Source: Actinomycetes bacterium (lineage in GTDB: Bacteria; Actinomycetota; Acidimicrobiia; Acidimicrobiales; RAAP-2). Taken from it: a stretch of 19,829 bases of DNA. The translations under genes and the position numbers were made by a program. Shown here piece by piece: positions 1-6,195 of the stretch (positions are counted from its first letter, which is position 1; each line of letters opens with the position of its first letter). The DNA is taken from the NCBI GenBank assembly GCA_021787255.1, contig JAJYMD010000034.1:1-19829 (forward strand). Direction: 5' to 3'. Under the pieces are notes generated by a model, which saw only the letters and a program-made list of their open reading frames with translations, was not told the DNA's origin and made no database searches.

Positions 1-825
1 GCGGCCAGGATCTGCTCGGCACTCACTGTCGTCGGACGCAGGCAGCTGACGACCCCGCACTCGAGCTCGGGGTCGGCCGCGAGCGTGCTCACGAGCGCCG
101 CGCTCGGCATCTTGTAGTTGGACTTTCCCACGGACACGACGCGCGTGGTACCGGTTTCGTCGGCGGGATCCTTTCCGAGCACGATCGAAATGCGGGGAAT
201 GGACGTCCACGCCGTCGAGCCGATCGCGGCGGTCACGGGATCGGCGGCGCCCTTCGGCGGGTGGGTGAGTCCGACGATCGCCGCGCCGGTGCGGTCCGCT
301 TCAGCGGCGAGAGCGGCGAGCGACGCGCCGACGATCGCGTAGTTGTGCGAGTCGCCAGTGACTGAATACCCCAGCCCGTCGATCACGACAAGATCGAGGC
401 AGTACTCCGTGATTGCCTCGCCGAGCACGGCGACATCCCCGGGAAGGCGCCAGCGTCGGCTGAACGGGCGCCCGTCCTCGGTCACGTCGTCGACGTCGCC
501 CAAAATAACGACGCGGTCCAGGTCGGCACCCGCCGCGGTTAGCCTGGCGACGACGCGGTCGTGAGGTTCCTCCAGACTCAAGAAGCCAACCGCGCACGGC
601 ACGTCTACAGAGCCACCAGGAAGCTGTTCGCCCCCTCGTGAGCGCGGCGGTCAGGTGCGCGGCGAAGCTCGTTTTCCCCGACCCCTGTCGGCCGGTGACC
701 AGATTCAGCGCCCGTCGCAGGACCCAGCCCCGCCAGAGCCAATCCGGCGCGGTGGGCGTGATCGCCGCGGCTGACGTGGCACGCATGCGCGGGCCGCTCG
801 CGTCGTGGGTTTTTTGCTCCTTCAT
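1..825 (-). pseudogene. RepA-like AAA ATPase (AAA_25 type), frameshifted and truncated by the window edge
   Basis: Reading leftward from the ATG at 825, the protein has Walker A GRQGSGKT at about residues 45-52. The frame then degrades into an Arg-rich shadow that stops at 301. A second frame, taken up at the C5 tract at 631-635 and open to base 1, supplies the rest of the fold: LPGG, VGFLSLEEPHD, Walker B LDLVVIDGLGYS and GLTHPPKG. One extra C in the tract joins the two frames as LTRGGEQLPGG. The family is the RecA/DnaB-like ATPases seen as replication or helicase-loading proteins in plasmids, phages and integrative elements. The start overlaps the upstream stop as ATGA, so translation is probably coupled. 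It is either a real pseudogene or a one-base sequencing deletion; the C-terminal frame shows no other damage. The far C-terminus is outside the window. Confidence 0.8.
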
Positions 826-1244
826 GTACCAAATGCCTCCGTTGTCGCAGTGTCAATGAGATCCGCAGGAAAACCGTCCTCGACCATGAGCCGGCGCACC
901 GCCTCACGGCGCTCGGCGTCCGTCCTCGGGCGCCATCCGGTCACGAGCAGGAGCGCCGCCAGCGCCCGGTCGTGGCCCACGCCGGCATGACGCAGCCTGC
1001 CCAGGAGCGCCACCGCCGCAAGGTCTCGATCGACGCCTACCTCGTCGTAGCGGTCGAGGGCGCGCGCGGCGGCGCGGAGAAGCCCGAACGCTTTGATCGA
1101 CGTGGCGAGGTCGGGGTCGCTGCGGGGCTCGGGCGGGCGCATCTCAGCGGCGGCGACCCGGGCGGCGAGCGCGAAGAGCTGCTCACTCGACAAGCGCGCC
1201 GCCGCGGCCTCGGCGATCGCGCCGGGCGTCAGGGTAACGATCAC
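822..1244 (-). CDS. Hypothetical small alpha-helical protein of the mobile element
   Basis: This predicted 140-residue protein is rich in Ala, Arg and Leu and looks entirely helical; I recognise no domain. I start it at the GTG at 1244 because that codon overlaps the upstream HTH stop as GTGA and the sequence becomes protein-like there (VIVTLTPGAIAEAAAARL). The longer open frame upstream, up to 1436, is the antisense-like Arg/Ala shadow of the HTH gene. Its own stop overlaps the ATPase start as ATGA. It is therefore the middle gene of a tightly coupled three-gene operon with a regulator and a replication-type ATPase. A role in element replication or maintenance is inference from position only. 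Confidence 0.65.
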   Translation of the reverse strand: MIVTLTPGAIAEAAAARLSSEQLFALAARVAAAEMRPPEPRSDPDLATSIKAFGLLRAAARALDRYDEVGVDRDLAAVALLGRLRHAGVGHDRALAALLLVTGWRPRTDAERREAVRRLMVEDGFPADLIDTATTEAFGT

Positions 1245-1489
1245 GTCTCGTCGGCCTCGAGCAAAGGGAGGTACACCCGCGCCAGGCGCAGCGCAGCGTC
1301 TGGCCGCGGCGCGTGTCGACCGCGCTCGTATTGGCTCACGGCCGTCGGCGAAACGCGCGCCGCGCGCGCCAGTTCGCGCAAACCGAGCCGAGCATCCAAC
1401 CGCAACTGCCTGGCACGCCCGCTCGCGAGGAGGCACCTCATGGCGGCCACCCGATCGAGGGCGCGCGCGTCGTAAGGGGGAGGGGGCAC
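1241..1489 (-). CDS. Xre-family helix-turn-helix regulator
   Basis: This predicted 82-residue protein carries a classic cro/CI-type HTH: LGLRELARAARVSPTAVSQYERGRHAPRPD, split here as helix 2 around ELARAARVS and recognition helix PTAVSQYERGR. I chose the GTG at 1489 because AAGGAG lies six bases upstream; an open frame continues to 1564 but without such a site. An internal ATG lies about 16 codons further in. The gene is first in the operon with the small unknown protein and the RepA-like ATPase, and a sigma-70-like promoter lies about 150 bases upstream. By analogy with phages and integrative elements it probably controls its own operon; that is inference. The stop overlaps the next start as GTGA. 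Confidence 0.8.
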   Translation of the reverse strand: MPPPPYDARALDRVAAMRCLLASGRARQLRLDARLGLRELARAARVSPTAVSQYERGRHAPRPDAALRLARVYLPLLEADET

Positions 1490-1644
1490 GGCGGTCTCCT
1501 TGGGTCGGGCGCGCCCGCGGTGGCGCGCGGGGTCACGCGGTGAGAGAGGAGCGTCCGGCGGCACCCGGTCGGACGCGGGAGGGGGGGCTTCGGTGAGCGG
1601 GCCCGGCGATCCGGGCGCACAAAACCTCTACGCTAGTAAAACAG

Positions 1645-1674
1645 ACTGTAGCCGCTGGTGACGCGCGGTGTCAA
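1645..1674 (-). promoter_or_regulatory. Predicted sigma-70 promoter of the HTH/ATPase operon
   Basis: On the minus strand, TTGACA (1674-1669) is followed after 18 bases by TACAGT (1650-1645), close to the vegetative consensus and standing out in this GC-rich DNA. The AT-rich stretch just downstream (around 1625-1645) would hold the transcription start. The leader to the GTG at 1489 would be about 150 bases. No other strong promoter is visible for the operon. Confidence 0.55.
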
Positions 1675-1740
1675 GTCGCCGCTCCGCGCGGCATCGTCCC
1701 TGGTCAGAGACAAGTGTGCGTCACCAGGCCCGCCGATTCG

Positions 1741-1950
1741 TCAGTCGTTGGCGCTGCCCTCGTGGAGACGTTGGGCCACGTACGCGTCAACCTCCGACCG
1801 GGGCACCAGGCGGCGGCGCCCGATTCGCACACTGCGAATCGCACCGGCAGTCATTAGTTCACGGGCTTTCGTGCGGCCGATCCCCAGCATCCTGGCGACC
1901 TCGCGATCGGAGAGCATCACGGTCTCGGTGCGGAGAGGTTGCGCGTCCAC
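1741..1950 (-). CDS. Excisionase-type HTH protein (Xis-like, HTH_17 family)
   Basis: This is a 69-residue protein with the MerR-like winged helix of excisionase-family DNA-binding proteins. MLSDREVARMLGIGRTKARE forms the helix-turn-helix, and the wing IRSVRIGRRRLVPRSEVDAYV follows (split here at RSVRIGRRRLV). The start is a GTG at 1950 preceded by AAAGGA with seven bases of spacing; an ATG eleven codons in is the alternative. It lies between the operon promoter and the tRNA-Cys fragment. In integrative elements Xis typically binds near the attachment site and steers the integrase toward excision, so the location fits. No intact integrase lies beside it, so whether it still acts is unknown. 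Confidence 0.8.
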   Translation of the reverse strand: MDAQPLRTETVMLSDREVARMLGIGRTKARELMTAGAIRSVRIGRRRLVPRSEVDAYVAQRLHEGSAND

Positions 1951-2188
1951 GCCGTGGTCCTTTCTTCCTCTCAGTCCTGCGCGGGCGGTCCGCGCGGGGC
2001 GGCCTCGGTGGTGGGCGGTGCTCTCTCGGGGCTTGAGCGTAGCACGAACACACGTTTGGCGCGCTCCCGCGGCACGCGGCGACCTCCGGCGGTCCGTGCG
2101 CCGCGTTTCCGCCGCAGTATTTCACTGCGCGTGCAGTAGTTCGCGATCCGCATCCCGCGAGCATCCCGCGGATGCCGGAAATCAGGGG
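1951..2188. other. Gene-free end of the element with short repeats
   Basis: I see no convincing gene here. The segment holds two adjacent copies of gcatcccgcg (2150-2159 and 2161-2170). The second runs into a perfect 6-bp inverted repeat, gcatcc-cgc-ggatgc (2161-2175). Another small inverted repeat, actgc-gcgt-gcagt, lies near 2123-2137. The promoter of the excisionase-type gene must lie in the part near 1951-2060, but no clear -35/-10 pair can be picked. The repeats may be binding sites for recombination proteins, by position only. Confidence 0.35.
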
Positions 2189-2255
2189 GTACCGCCGGAT
2201 ACCGCACGCCGTATCTGACCAGGCATTATGTGTCGGGAAGTACCGCCGAATACCG
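2189..2255. repeat. Pair of 16-bp direct repeats beside the attachment site
   Basis: The sequence gtaccgccggataccg at 2189-2204 recurs as gtaccgccgaataccg at 2240-2255 (15 of 16 bases identical, 51 bp apart). They lie directly left of the tRNA-Cys fragment and right of the excisionase-type gene. Direct repeats of this kind flanking a recombination core are typical arm-type sites for tyrosine integrases or Xis sites; that role is inferred from position. Confidence 0.5.
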
Positions 2256-2263
2256 GGGGTTTA

Positions 2264-2311
2264 GGGCCTGCAAAGCCCCGTACACCGGTTCGATTCCGGT
2301 CGCCGCCTCCA
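2264..2311 (+). other. 3' fragment of a tRNA-Cys(GCA) gene: attachment-site scar
   Basis: The fragment begins in the anticodon arm (gggc-ctGCAaa-gccc, 2264-2278), with anticodon GCA. It continues with a perfect T arm, accgg-TTCGATT-ccggt (2284-2300), the acceptor strand cgccgcc (2301-2307), the discriminator T (2308, the base expected for Cys) and an encoded CCA (2309-2311). The 5' half is absent: nothing upstream pairs with the acceptor strand and there is no D arm. Such 3' halves are left at the far end of an element that integrated into the 3' end of a tRNA gene. The reconstituted gene should lie at the other end of the element, left of this window. Confidence 0.85.
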
Positions 2312-2393
2312 GGGCTTCTCGCAGTCAAGTGGCTGGTGAGCGGCCATTTGTGGAGCGTCCGTGACAGACCCAGAGCGGCCCCCGGACCCCCCA

Positions 2394-2447
2394 GTGGCCC
2401 CTGTCTTGGGGTGCTTTCGGGCCACCGTGGCCCCAGATGGCCCCTGG
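2394..2447. repeat. Cluster of tggcccc repeats right of the tRNA fragment
   Basis: Three copies of tggcccc(t/a)g occur at 2395-2403, 2428-2436 and 2438-2446. There is also an inverted pair, gtggccc (2394-2400) and gggccac (2419-2425). They lie between the tRNA-Cys scar and the integrase remnant. I see no gene in 2312-2462. The layout resembles a second set of integrase arm sites, but only position supports this and the DNA is GC-rich, so chance is possible. Confidence 0.4.
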
Positions 2448-2462
2448 GATCCAGCGCTCGAC

Positions 2463-2614
2463 CACTTCTCGATCGACGTGACCCTCGATCGCTACGGGCG
2501 CCTCTTTTCTCCCCCGAGCTCGACTTGGCGATCGCCGTCGCCTTCGGGGATCGCCTCGCCGAGTCGCACGCGTGGACGGCGAGCTCGGTCGTGCACGCCG
2601 TGCTCGGGCGGTGA
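2463..2614 (+). pseudogene. Remnant of a tyrosine integrase C-terminus
   Basis: One frame reads HFSIDVTLDRYGRLF, a close match in form to the tyrosine-recombinase C-terminal motif (H-S-S-I-x-V-T-L-x-x-Y-G-H-L-F) that contains the catalytic Tyr. After the C5 tract at 2511-2515 another frame continues SPELDLAIAVAFGDRLA and ends at the TGA at 2612-2614. One extra C in the tract would join them. Upstream of the HFS motif I see no recognisable integrase sequence and no start, so the catalytic Arg/His box and the N-terminal domains are missing. It is best read as a decayed remnant next to the attachment site. The call rests on one motif, so a chance match is possible but unlikely given the neighbours. 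Confidence 0.55.
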
Positions 2615-2779
2615 CGGTGGCGGTCCACCGCGCCGAGATCCGCACCTCGTTCCCGGGCTGGGCGCGCCATCCCCACATCGAAAGCGCCATGGTGCTCCGC
2701 CGCTCACCCCGACCCAGCGAGCCACTAGCCTGGCTCGACGTTCAACGCGCCACGGCGCGTGCACCAAGGGAGGCCCGGG

Positions 2780-3136
2780 ATGGACGAGGGAGAGCCGATC
2801 TCCTACGAGGCGATCACCGTCGGCACGCCCGTCGTCACTTCCACGGGAACCCGGTTCGGCACCGTCCACCACGTGCTGCAAGTTCCCGAGCTCGACATCT
2901 TCGACGGCCTGTCCGTGAAGACCGCGCACGGGCTGCGCTTCGTCGATCGCGACCAGATCACGGAGATCACCACCACCGTCGTCCGCTGCGCACTCAGCGA
3001 TGCCGAGGCTGCCGCTCTTCCTGCCCCGAGCGGTCCCCCGGTGGAGGAGCTCGATCTCGCTCGCACAGAGGGCCCTTCGCTGTCTGCTCGGCTCAGTCGG
3101 CTGTTCGGTCGCCCGCACTGGCGCGAGATCGACTAG
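2780..3136 (+). CDS. PRC-barrel-like (DUF2171-type) small protein
   Basis: This predicted 118-residue cytoplasmic protein starts at the ATG at 2780, preceded by a good AAGGGAGG site (2766-2773); a longer frame from 2759 lacks one. The sequence ISYEAITVGTPVVTSTG, then RFGTVHHVLQVPELDIFDGL, then the beta-strand pattern GLRFVDRDQITEI, matches small actinobacterial proteins with a PRC-barrel-like fold. These repeat strands ending in a charged turn and carry 'D-x-F-D-G' in the middle. The C-terminal third is low-complexity and charged. No catalytic residues are known for this group. It is the first intact chromosomal gene to the right of the element scar and lies on the same strand as the transpeptidase gene 315 bases downstream. 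Confidence 0.6.
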   Translation: MDEGEPISYEAITVGTPVVTSTGTRFGTVHHVLQVPELDIFDGLSVKTAHGLRFVDRDQITEITTTVVRCALSDAEAAALPAPSGPPVEELDLARTEGPSLSARLSRLFGRPHWREID

Positions 3137-3349
3137 CTCGCGAGCCGCAGTCGCCACTGGATGGGAGCCGGGAGGACGGCCCGGGACCGGAGCGCCCGGC
3201 GGAGCGGAGCTCCTGGGAGCCCCCGCTTCCCCGCGTCCGAAACCGGCGGGGACTGGGTCATGATGAGCGTGCTCGAAGGCGTCGTGCTGCGCGCGGCCGC
3301 AAGCGCCGAAGGCGTGGCCGCCCTCGGCGACGAGTGATCTGGGAGGCGA

Positions 3350-3451
3350 ATGCGCTCGGAATCGGCGACCGGCACGCTCGTGGAGGGCCGGCGGGCACCC
3401 GCAACGTTCGCGCGGGCGGCGCAACCGCCTCGGCGCCCCGAGGCGACGTAG
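3350..3451 (+). CDS. Possible 33-residue leader ORF directly before the transpeptidase gene
   Basis: The ATG at 3350 has GGGAGG four bases upstream. The frame runs to a TAG at 3449-3451 that is followed immediately by the ATG of the penicillin-binding protein, in the same frame. The product is basic and Ala/Arg-rich with no recognised domain. Another short ORF in that frame (ATG 3260, 25 codons, stop at 3335-3337) precedes it. Re-initiation after the TAG would explain the weak ribosome site of the downstream gene. Apart from these two short frames, 3137-3451 shows no gene. Coding status is uncertain. Confidence 0.3.
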   Translation: MRSESATGTLVEGRRAPATFARAAQPPRRPEAT

Positions 3452-4981
3452 ATGGGGCGTCGGATCCGCTGGCTCGGCGTCGTCTTGGTCGTGTGCTTTG
3501 GGCTCGTCCTCGCTCAGCTCGTGAACATCCAGATGCGCCAGGCGCGCGCCCTCAACGCGTCGCCAACAAACCCGCGCGTCGCAGCGACCCGCTTCGACAA
3601 CCTACGCGGTGACATCCTCGCGGCGAACGGCGAGGTCCTCGCCCGCTCGGTGAAGGCCCCCAAGGGGTCCGGGTCCTACGAGTACGTCCGCCAGTACCCC
3701 ACCGGATCCCTCTTCGCCCAGATCGTGGGGTACGACTCCCCCTACTACGGCACCAACGGCGTCGAAGAAGAGTACGACAGCTGGCTCGTGCCTCACTCCC
3801 AATCGCCCCAGGACCTCGGTCAGCTCCTCACACCCCCCCCTCCGTCGACGGACTCGGTCACCCTCACCGTCGAGCCGTACCTGCAAGCCGTCGCCCAGCA
3901 CGAGCTCTCGACCCTGCCCTCAGCCAACAAGGACGGCGCGATCGTGGTGCTGAAGCCCCAGACAGGCGCGGTCCTTGCCATGTACTCCAGCCCGACGTAC
4001 ACACCGAACCTCCTCGTCTCACCGGACATCACAACGGAGAAGGCAGCCGGTCATGCGGACTTCACAGTCCCCGACAAGGAGGGCTTCTACCCGGGTGTGC
4101 CGATCGCGACGTTCGATCCCGAGCCGCCAGGTTCGACCTTCAAGGTCGTCACGACGGCGGCCGTGTACAACCTGAAGCCTTCGCTCGCGAACTTCAACTA
4201 TCCGGTGGCGAGCTGCACGAGCCTTCCGGACTCCACGAAGCAGCTCTGCAACGACGCGACAACTCCCGCGCTCGCCGCCCCCTGCGGCGGCACCATCCCC
4301 CAGATGCTCCCGCCGTCCTGCGACCCCGGCTATGCCAACTTGGGCCTCGCTCTCGGCGCCACAGTCCTCTACCGTCAGGCCGAGCTGTTCGGGTACAACC
4401 AGAAGCCGCCCATCGACCTGCCCGACGTGTCGGCGTCCACGTTCCCCTCGCCCGCGACATTCTCGGTGACGAAGCTCGGCCCTCCCGGGCTCGCGTACTC
4501 CGCCTTCGGGCAGCAGGACGTGAAGTCGACCGCGCTCCAGCAGGCCATGGTCGCCGCGGCGGTCGCCAACGGCGGCAATCTCATGACGCCACACGTCCTC
4601 TCGGTCATCCGGAACTCGAACGGCCAGGTGGTGAGGCGCTACCAGCCGACCCTCTACAAGCACTCGATGAGCGCGTCGGCAGCCGCCGAGGTCGGAAAGC
4701 TGATGGAGGCCGTCGCCACCGCCCCCGACGGGACCGCCTACGGCATCTTTCCCCCCTCCCTCGAGGTCGCGGTGAAGACCGGCACCGCCCAAACCGGCCT
4801 GCCGGACCAGACAGCGAACATCCACGACTGGATGATCGGGTTCGCGCCCTACACCCATCCGGAGGTGGCCGTCTGCGTCATGGTGCCCTTCCAGCCCTCG
4901 TACACCTACGGCGCGACCATCGCCGGCCCGATCATGCGGGCGATGATCACAGCGGCACTCCACCCGCCACCTGGCCAGTAG
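3452..4981 (+). CDS. PbpA-like class B penicillin-binding protein (D,D-transpeptidase)
   Basis: This 509-residue protein cross-links peptidoglycan outside the membrane. One N-terminal membrane anchor (about residues 5-24) is followed by a short pedestal with the conserved 'R-G-D-I-L-A' strand (about 50) and then the transpeptidase domain. Active-site motifs are SxxK as GSTFK (Ser228, Lys231) and KTG as VKTGTAQTG (Lys442). The second motif, normally SxN, reads SCD (Ser289-Asp291), in the expected context ANLGLALG. Length and layout fit the PbpA/PBP2 group of Actinomycetota, which usually sits with FtsW/RodA and Ser/Thr kinases; none of these is in the window, so the gene is isolated. The run of eight C near 3833-3840 stays in frame, encoding a Pro-rich loop. 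The C-terminal codons and stop lie in a 25-bp direct repeat. Confidence 0.9.
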   Translation: MGRRIRWLGVVLVVCFGLVLAQLVNIQMRQARALNASPTNPRVAATRFDNLRGDILAANGEVLARSVKAPKGSGSYEYVRQYPTGSLFAQIVGYDSPYYGTNGVEEEYDSWLVPHSQSPQDLGQLLTPPPPSTDSVTLTVEPYLQAVAQHELSTLPSANKDGAIVVLKPQTGAVLAMYSSPTYTPNLLVSPDITTEKAAGHADFTVPDKEGFYPGVPIATFDPEPPGSTFKVVTTAAVYNLKPSLANFNYPVASCTSLPDSTKQLCNDATTPALAAPCGGTIPQMLPPSCDPGYANLGLALGATVLYRQAELFGYNQKPPIDLPDVSASTFPSPATFSVTKLGPPGLAYSAFGQQDVKSTALQQAMVAAAVANGGNLMTPHVLSVIRNSNGQVVRRYQPTLYKHSMSASAAAEVGKLMEAVATAPDGTAYGIFPPSLEVAVKTGTAQTGLPDQTANIHDWMIGFAPYTHPEVAVCVMVPFQPSYTYGATIAGPIMRAMITAALHPPPGQ

Positions 4982-5017
4982 CCGTTCGGAGCCCACCTGG
5001 CCAGTAGCCGTTCGGAG
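4967..5017. repeat. 25-bp direct repeat spanning the transpeptidase stop codon
   Basis: A 25-base block at 4967-4991, beginning ccacctggcc and ending ccgttcggag, is repeated exactly at 4993-5017 with a 26-base period. The first copy includes the last codons (PPGQ) and the TAG stop of the penicillin-binding protein gene; the second is non-coding. This looks like a recent tandem duplication. I see no strong hairpin in it. Confidence 0.8.
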
Positions 5018-5101
5018 TCCACGGTGTTACCCCGGGTCGTGCCGGTGAGCTGGCAGGTCCGAAGGACGCCGATGCGGTAGGCGAGGAGCACACGCCCATA
5101 G

Positions 5102-5129
5102 ACATGCATCATTGCGCAATGATGCATGT
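5102..5129. promoter_or_regulatory. Perfect 28-bp palindrome, probable ArsR operator
   Basis: Half-site acatgcatcattgc (5102-5115) is followed without a gap by its exact reverse complement (5116-5129). The AT-rich core atcattgcgcaatgat resembles operators of the ArsR/SmtB family. It ends 12 bases before the arsR start. TAGGAT (5130-5135), a possible -10 box, follows directly and ends six bases before the ATG, the spacing of a leaderless transcript. A repressor bound here would cover the -35 region. Binding and promoter use are inferred. Confidence 0.75.
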
Positions 5130-5141
5130 TAGGATGGTGGC

Positions 5142-5498
5142 ATGCGAGACGCACCCGTCGCCACGAGGCGACCGCCCCCGTACGACGAGGCGGCGTTCCG
5201 CTTGCACGCCGAGCTGTGCAAGGTCCTGACGGACCCGAAGCGCTTGGTGCTCATCAACGCGCTCCGCCACGACGAGCGCTGCGTGAGCGAGCTCGCCGAG
5301 CAGGTCGGCATGAGCCTTCCCAACGCCAGTCAGCACCTTGCGGTGCTTCGCGGCGCCGGCATCGTCGCCACCCGGCGCGACGGCACGACCGTCTACTACC
5401 GCCTCGTCGAGCCGCGCATCGCCGAGGCGTGCGACATCATCCGGCACATCGTGGCCGACCGGCTCCCCGAGGTCGGCGTCGAAAGGAGCCACTCATGA
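5142..5498 (+). CDS. ArsR/SmtB-family transcriptional regulator
   Basis: This 118-residue winged-helix repressor has dimerising helices around ELCKVLTDPKRLVLINAL. The recognition helix region is SLPNASQHLAVLRGAGIV (about residues 58-75), and the beta wing is ATRRDGTTVYYRL (76-88). Cysteines are at 26, 47 and 97. Cys47 sits in ERCVSEL, where metal-sensing relatives have ELCVCDL, so the second metal-binding Cys is a Ser. Together with the downstream glutaredoxin this hints at a thiol or redox signal rather than a metal, but that is inference. The 28-bp palindrome directly upstream suggests autoregulation. The stop overlaps the glutaredoxin start as ATGA. Confidence 0.9.
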   Translation: MRDAPVATRRPPPYDEAAFRLHAELCKVLTDPKRLVLINALRHDERCVSELAEQVGMSLPNASQHLAVLRGAGIVATRRDGTTVYYRLVEPRIAEACDIIRHIVADRLPEVGVERSHS

Positions 5499-5770
5499 GC
5501 GCACCGACGACCACCTCTTCGCGTCACCGGGTGCTCGTGTTCACCACGCCGACGTGTCCGTGGTGCCAACGGGCCAAGGGCTACCTGCGCCATCGCGGCG
5601 TCGCCTTCAAGGAGATCGACGTGACCCGCGATCCCAAGGCGGCGGCCGACCTGGTCCGGCGCACCGGGCGAATCGGTGTACCGGTCATCGAGATCGACGG
5701 GCGACCGGTGGTGGGCTTCGACCAGGCGCAGATCGACCGCCTGCTCGGGCTGAAGAGCGTGCCGGCTTGA
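5495..5770 (+). CDS. Glutaredoxin-family protein (CPWC)
   Basis: This 91-residue thioredoxin-fold protein has the active site CPWC (Cys21, Cys24) after a beta strand RVLVFTTPT, the cis-Pro segment IGVPVI, and the closing motif GRPVVGFDQAQIDRLL. That is the pattern of the short stand-alone glutaredoxins common in bacteria. It should reduce disulfides in the cytosol with glutathione, mycothiol or thioredoxin-type donors; the sequence does not say which. The start overlaps the arsR stop (ATGA) and GAAAGGAG lies seven to eight bases upstream, so the two are translated together and presumably share control by the palindrome. Confidence 0.9.
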   Translation: MSAPTTTSSRHRVLVFTTPTCPWCQRAKGYLRHRGVAFKEIDVTRDPKAAADLVRRTGRIGVPVIEIDGRPVVGFDQAQIDRLLGLKSVPA

Positions 5771-5900
5771 CGCCGGACCTCAGCACCAGGCGGCGGCCGC
5801 TCCGTCCGGAGGCAGCTTCGCCGACCGCGCATCGAAGAGACAGAGATCACAGTGACAAGGAAAGAGCACACGAGGAAGTGACGGAGACAAGGAGAAGATC

Positions 5901-6182
5901 ATGACCGAGAGCGTCCAGCCACTCGGGGCCCGGGTGCTGGTTCGGGTCCTCGAGCAAGAGAGCGTCACTGCGAGCGGGCTCGTGATCCCCGACACTGCCA
6001 AGGAGAAGCCTCAGCGAGGTGTCGTGGTCGCGGTCGGCGACGACGAGCTCGTCGACGTGAAGCCCGGGGACCGGGTCCTCTTCCCGCGCTACTCGGGCAC
6101 CGAGCTCGAGATCGACGGCCACGACCACCTGGTCCTCGACGCCGCCGACCTGGTCGCCGTCCTGCGGGACACCGCAGCCTGA
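5901..6182 (+). CDS. groES: GroES-type co-chaperonin (Cpn10)
   Basis: At 93 residues it has the family's usual length. PLGARVLVRVLEQESVTASG opens the barrel, the mobile loop region SGLVIPDTAKEKPQRG follows, and GDRVLFPRYSGTEL is the diagnostic strand near residue 57-70. It caps the GroEL ring during folding. AAGGAG lies six bases before the ATG. No groEL lies downstream; the next gene is convergent. It is therefore a stand-alone copy and may be a second groES in the genome. It follows the glutaredoxin gene on the same strand after 130 bases. I see no CIRCE element (TTAGCACTC repeat) in that gap, so HrcA control is not indicated, and joint control with arsR-grx is possible. Confidence 0.92.
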   Translation: MTESVQPLGARVLVRVLEQESVTASGLVIPDTAKEKPQRGVVVAVGDDELVDVKPGDRVLFPRYSGTELEIDGHDHLVLDAADLVAVLRDTAA

Positions 6183-6195
6183 AAGGCGCGAGGCG

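Noticed and set aside
2236..2311. Complete tRNA-Cys gene
   Set aside because: No acceptor 5' strand or D arm lies where it should; only the 3' half is present.
2182..2676. - strand frame containing GGGDRNRTG
   Set aside because: This peptide is the well-known false translation of a tRNA 3' end and here covers the tRNA-Cys fragment and the integrase remnant.
2492..3424. - strand open frame (310 codons)
   Set aside because: It is antisense to the PRC-barrel-like gene, which has a strong ribosome site and recognisable strands.
5771..5900. CIRCE/HrcA operator before groES
   Set aside because: No TTAGCACTC/GAGTGCTAA inverted repeat is present.
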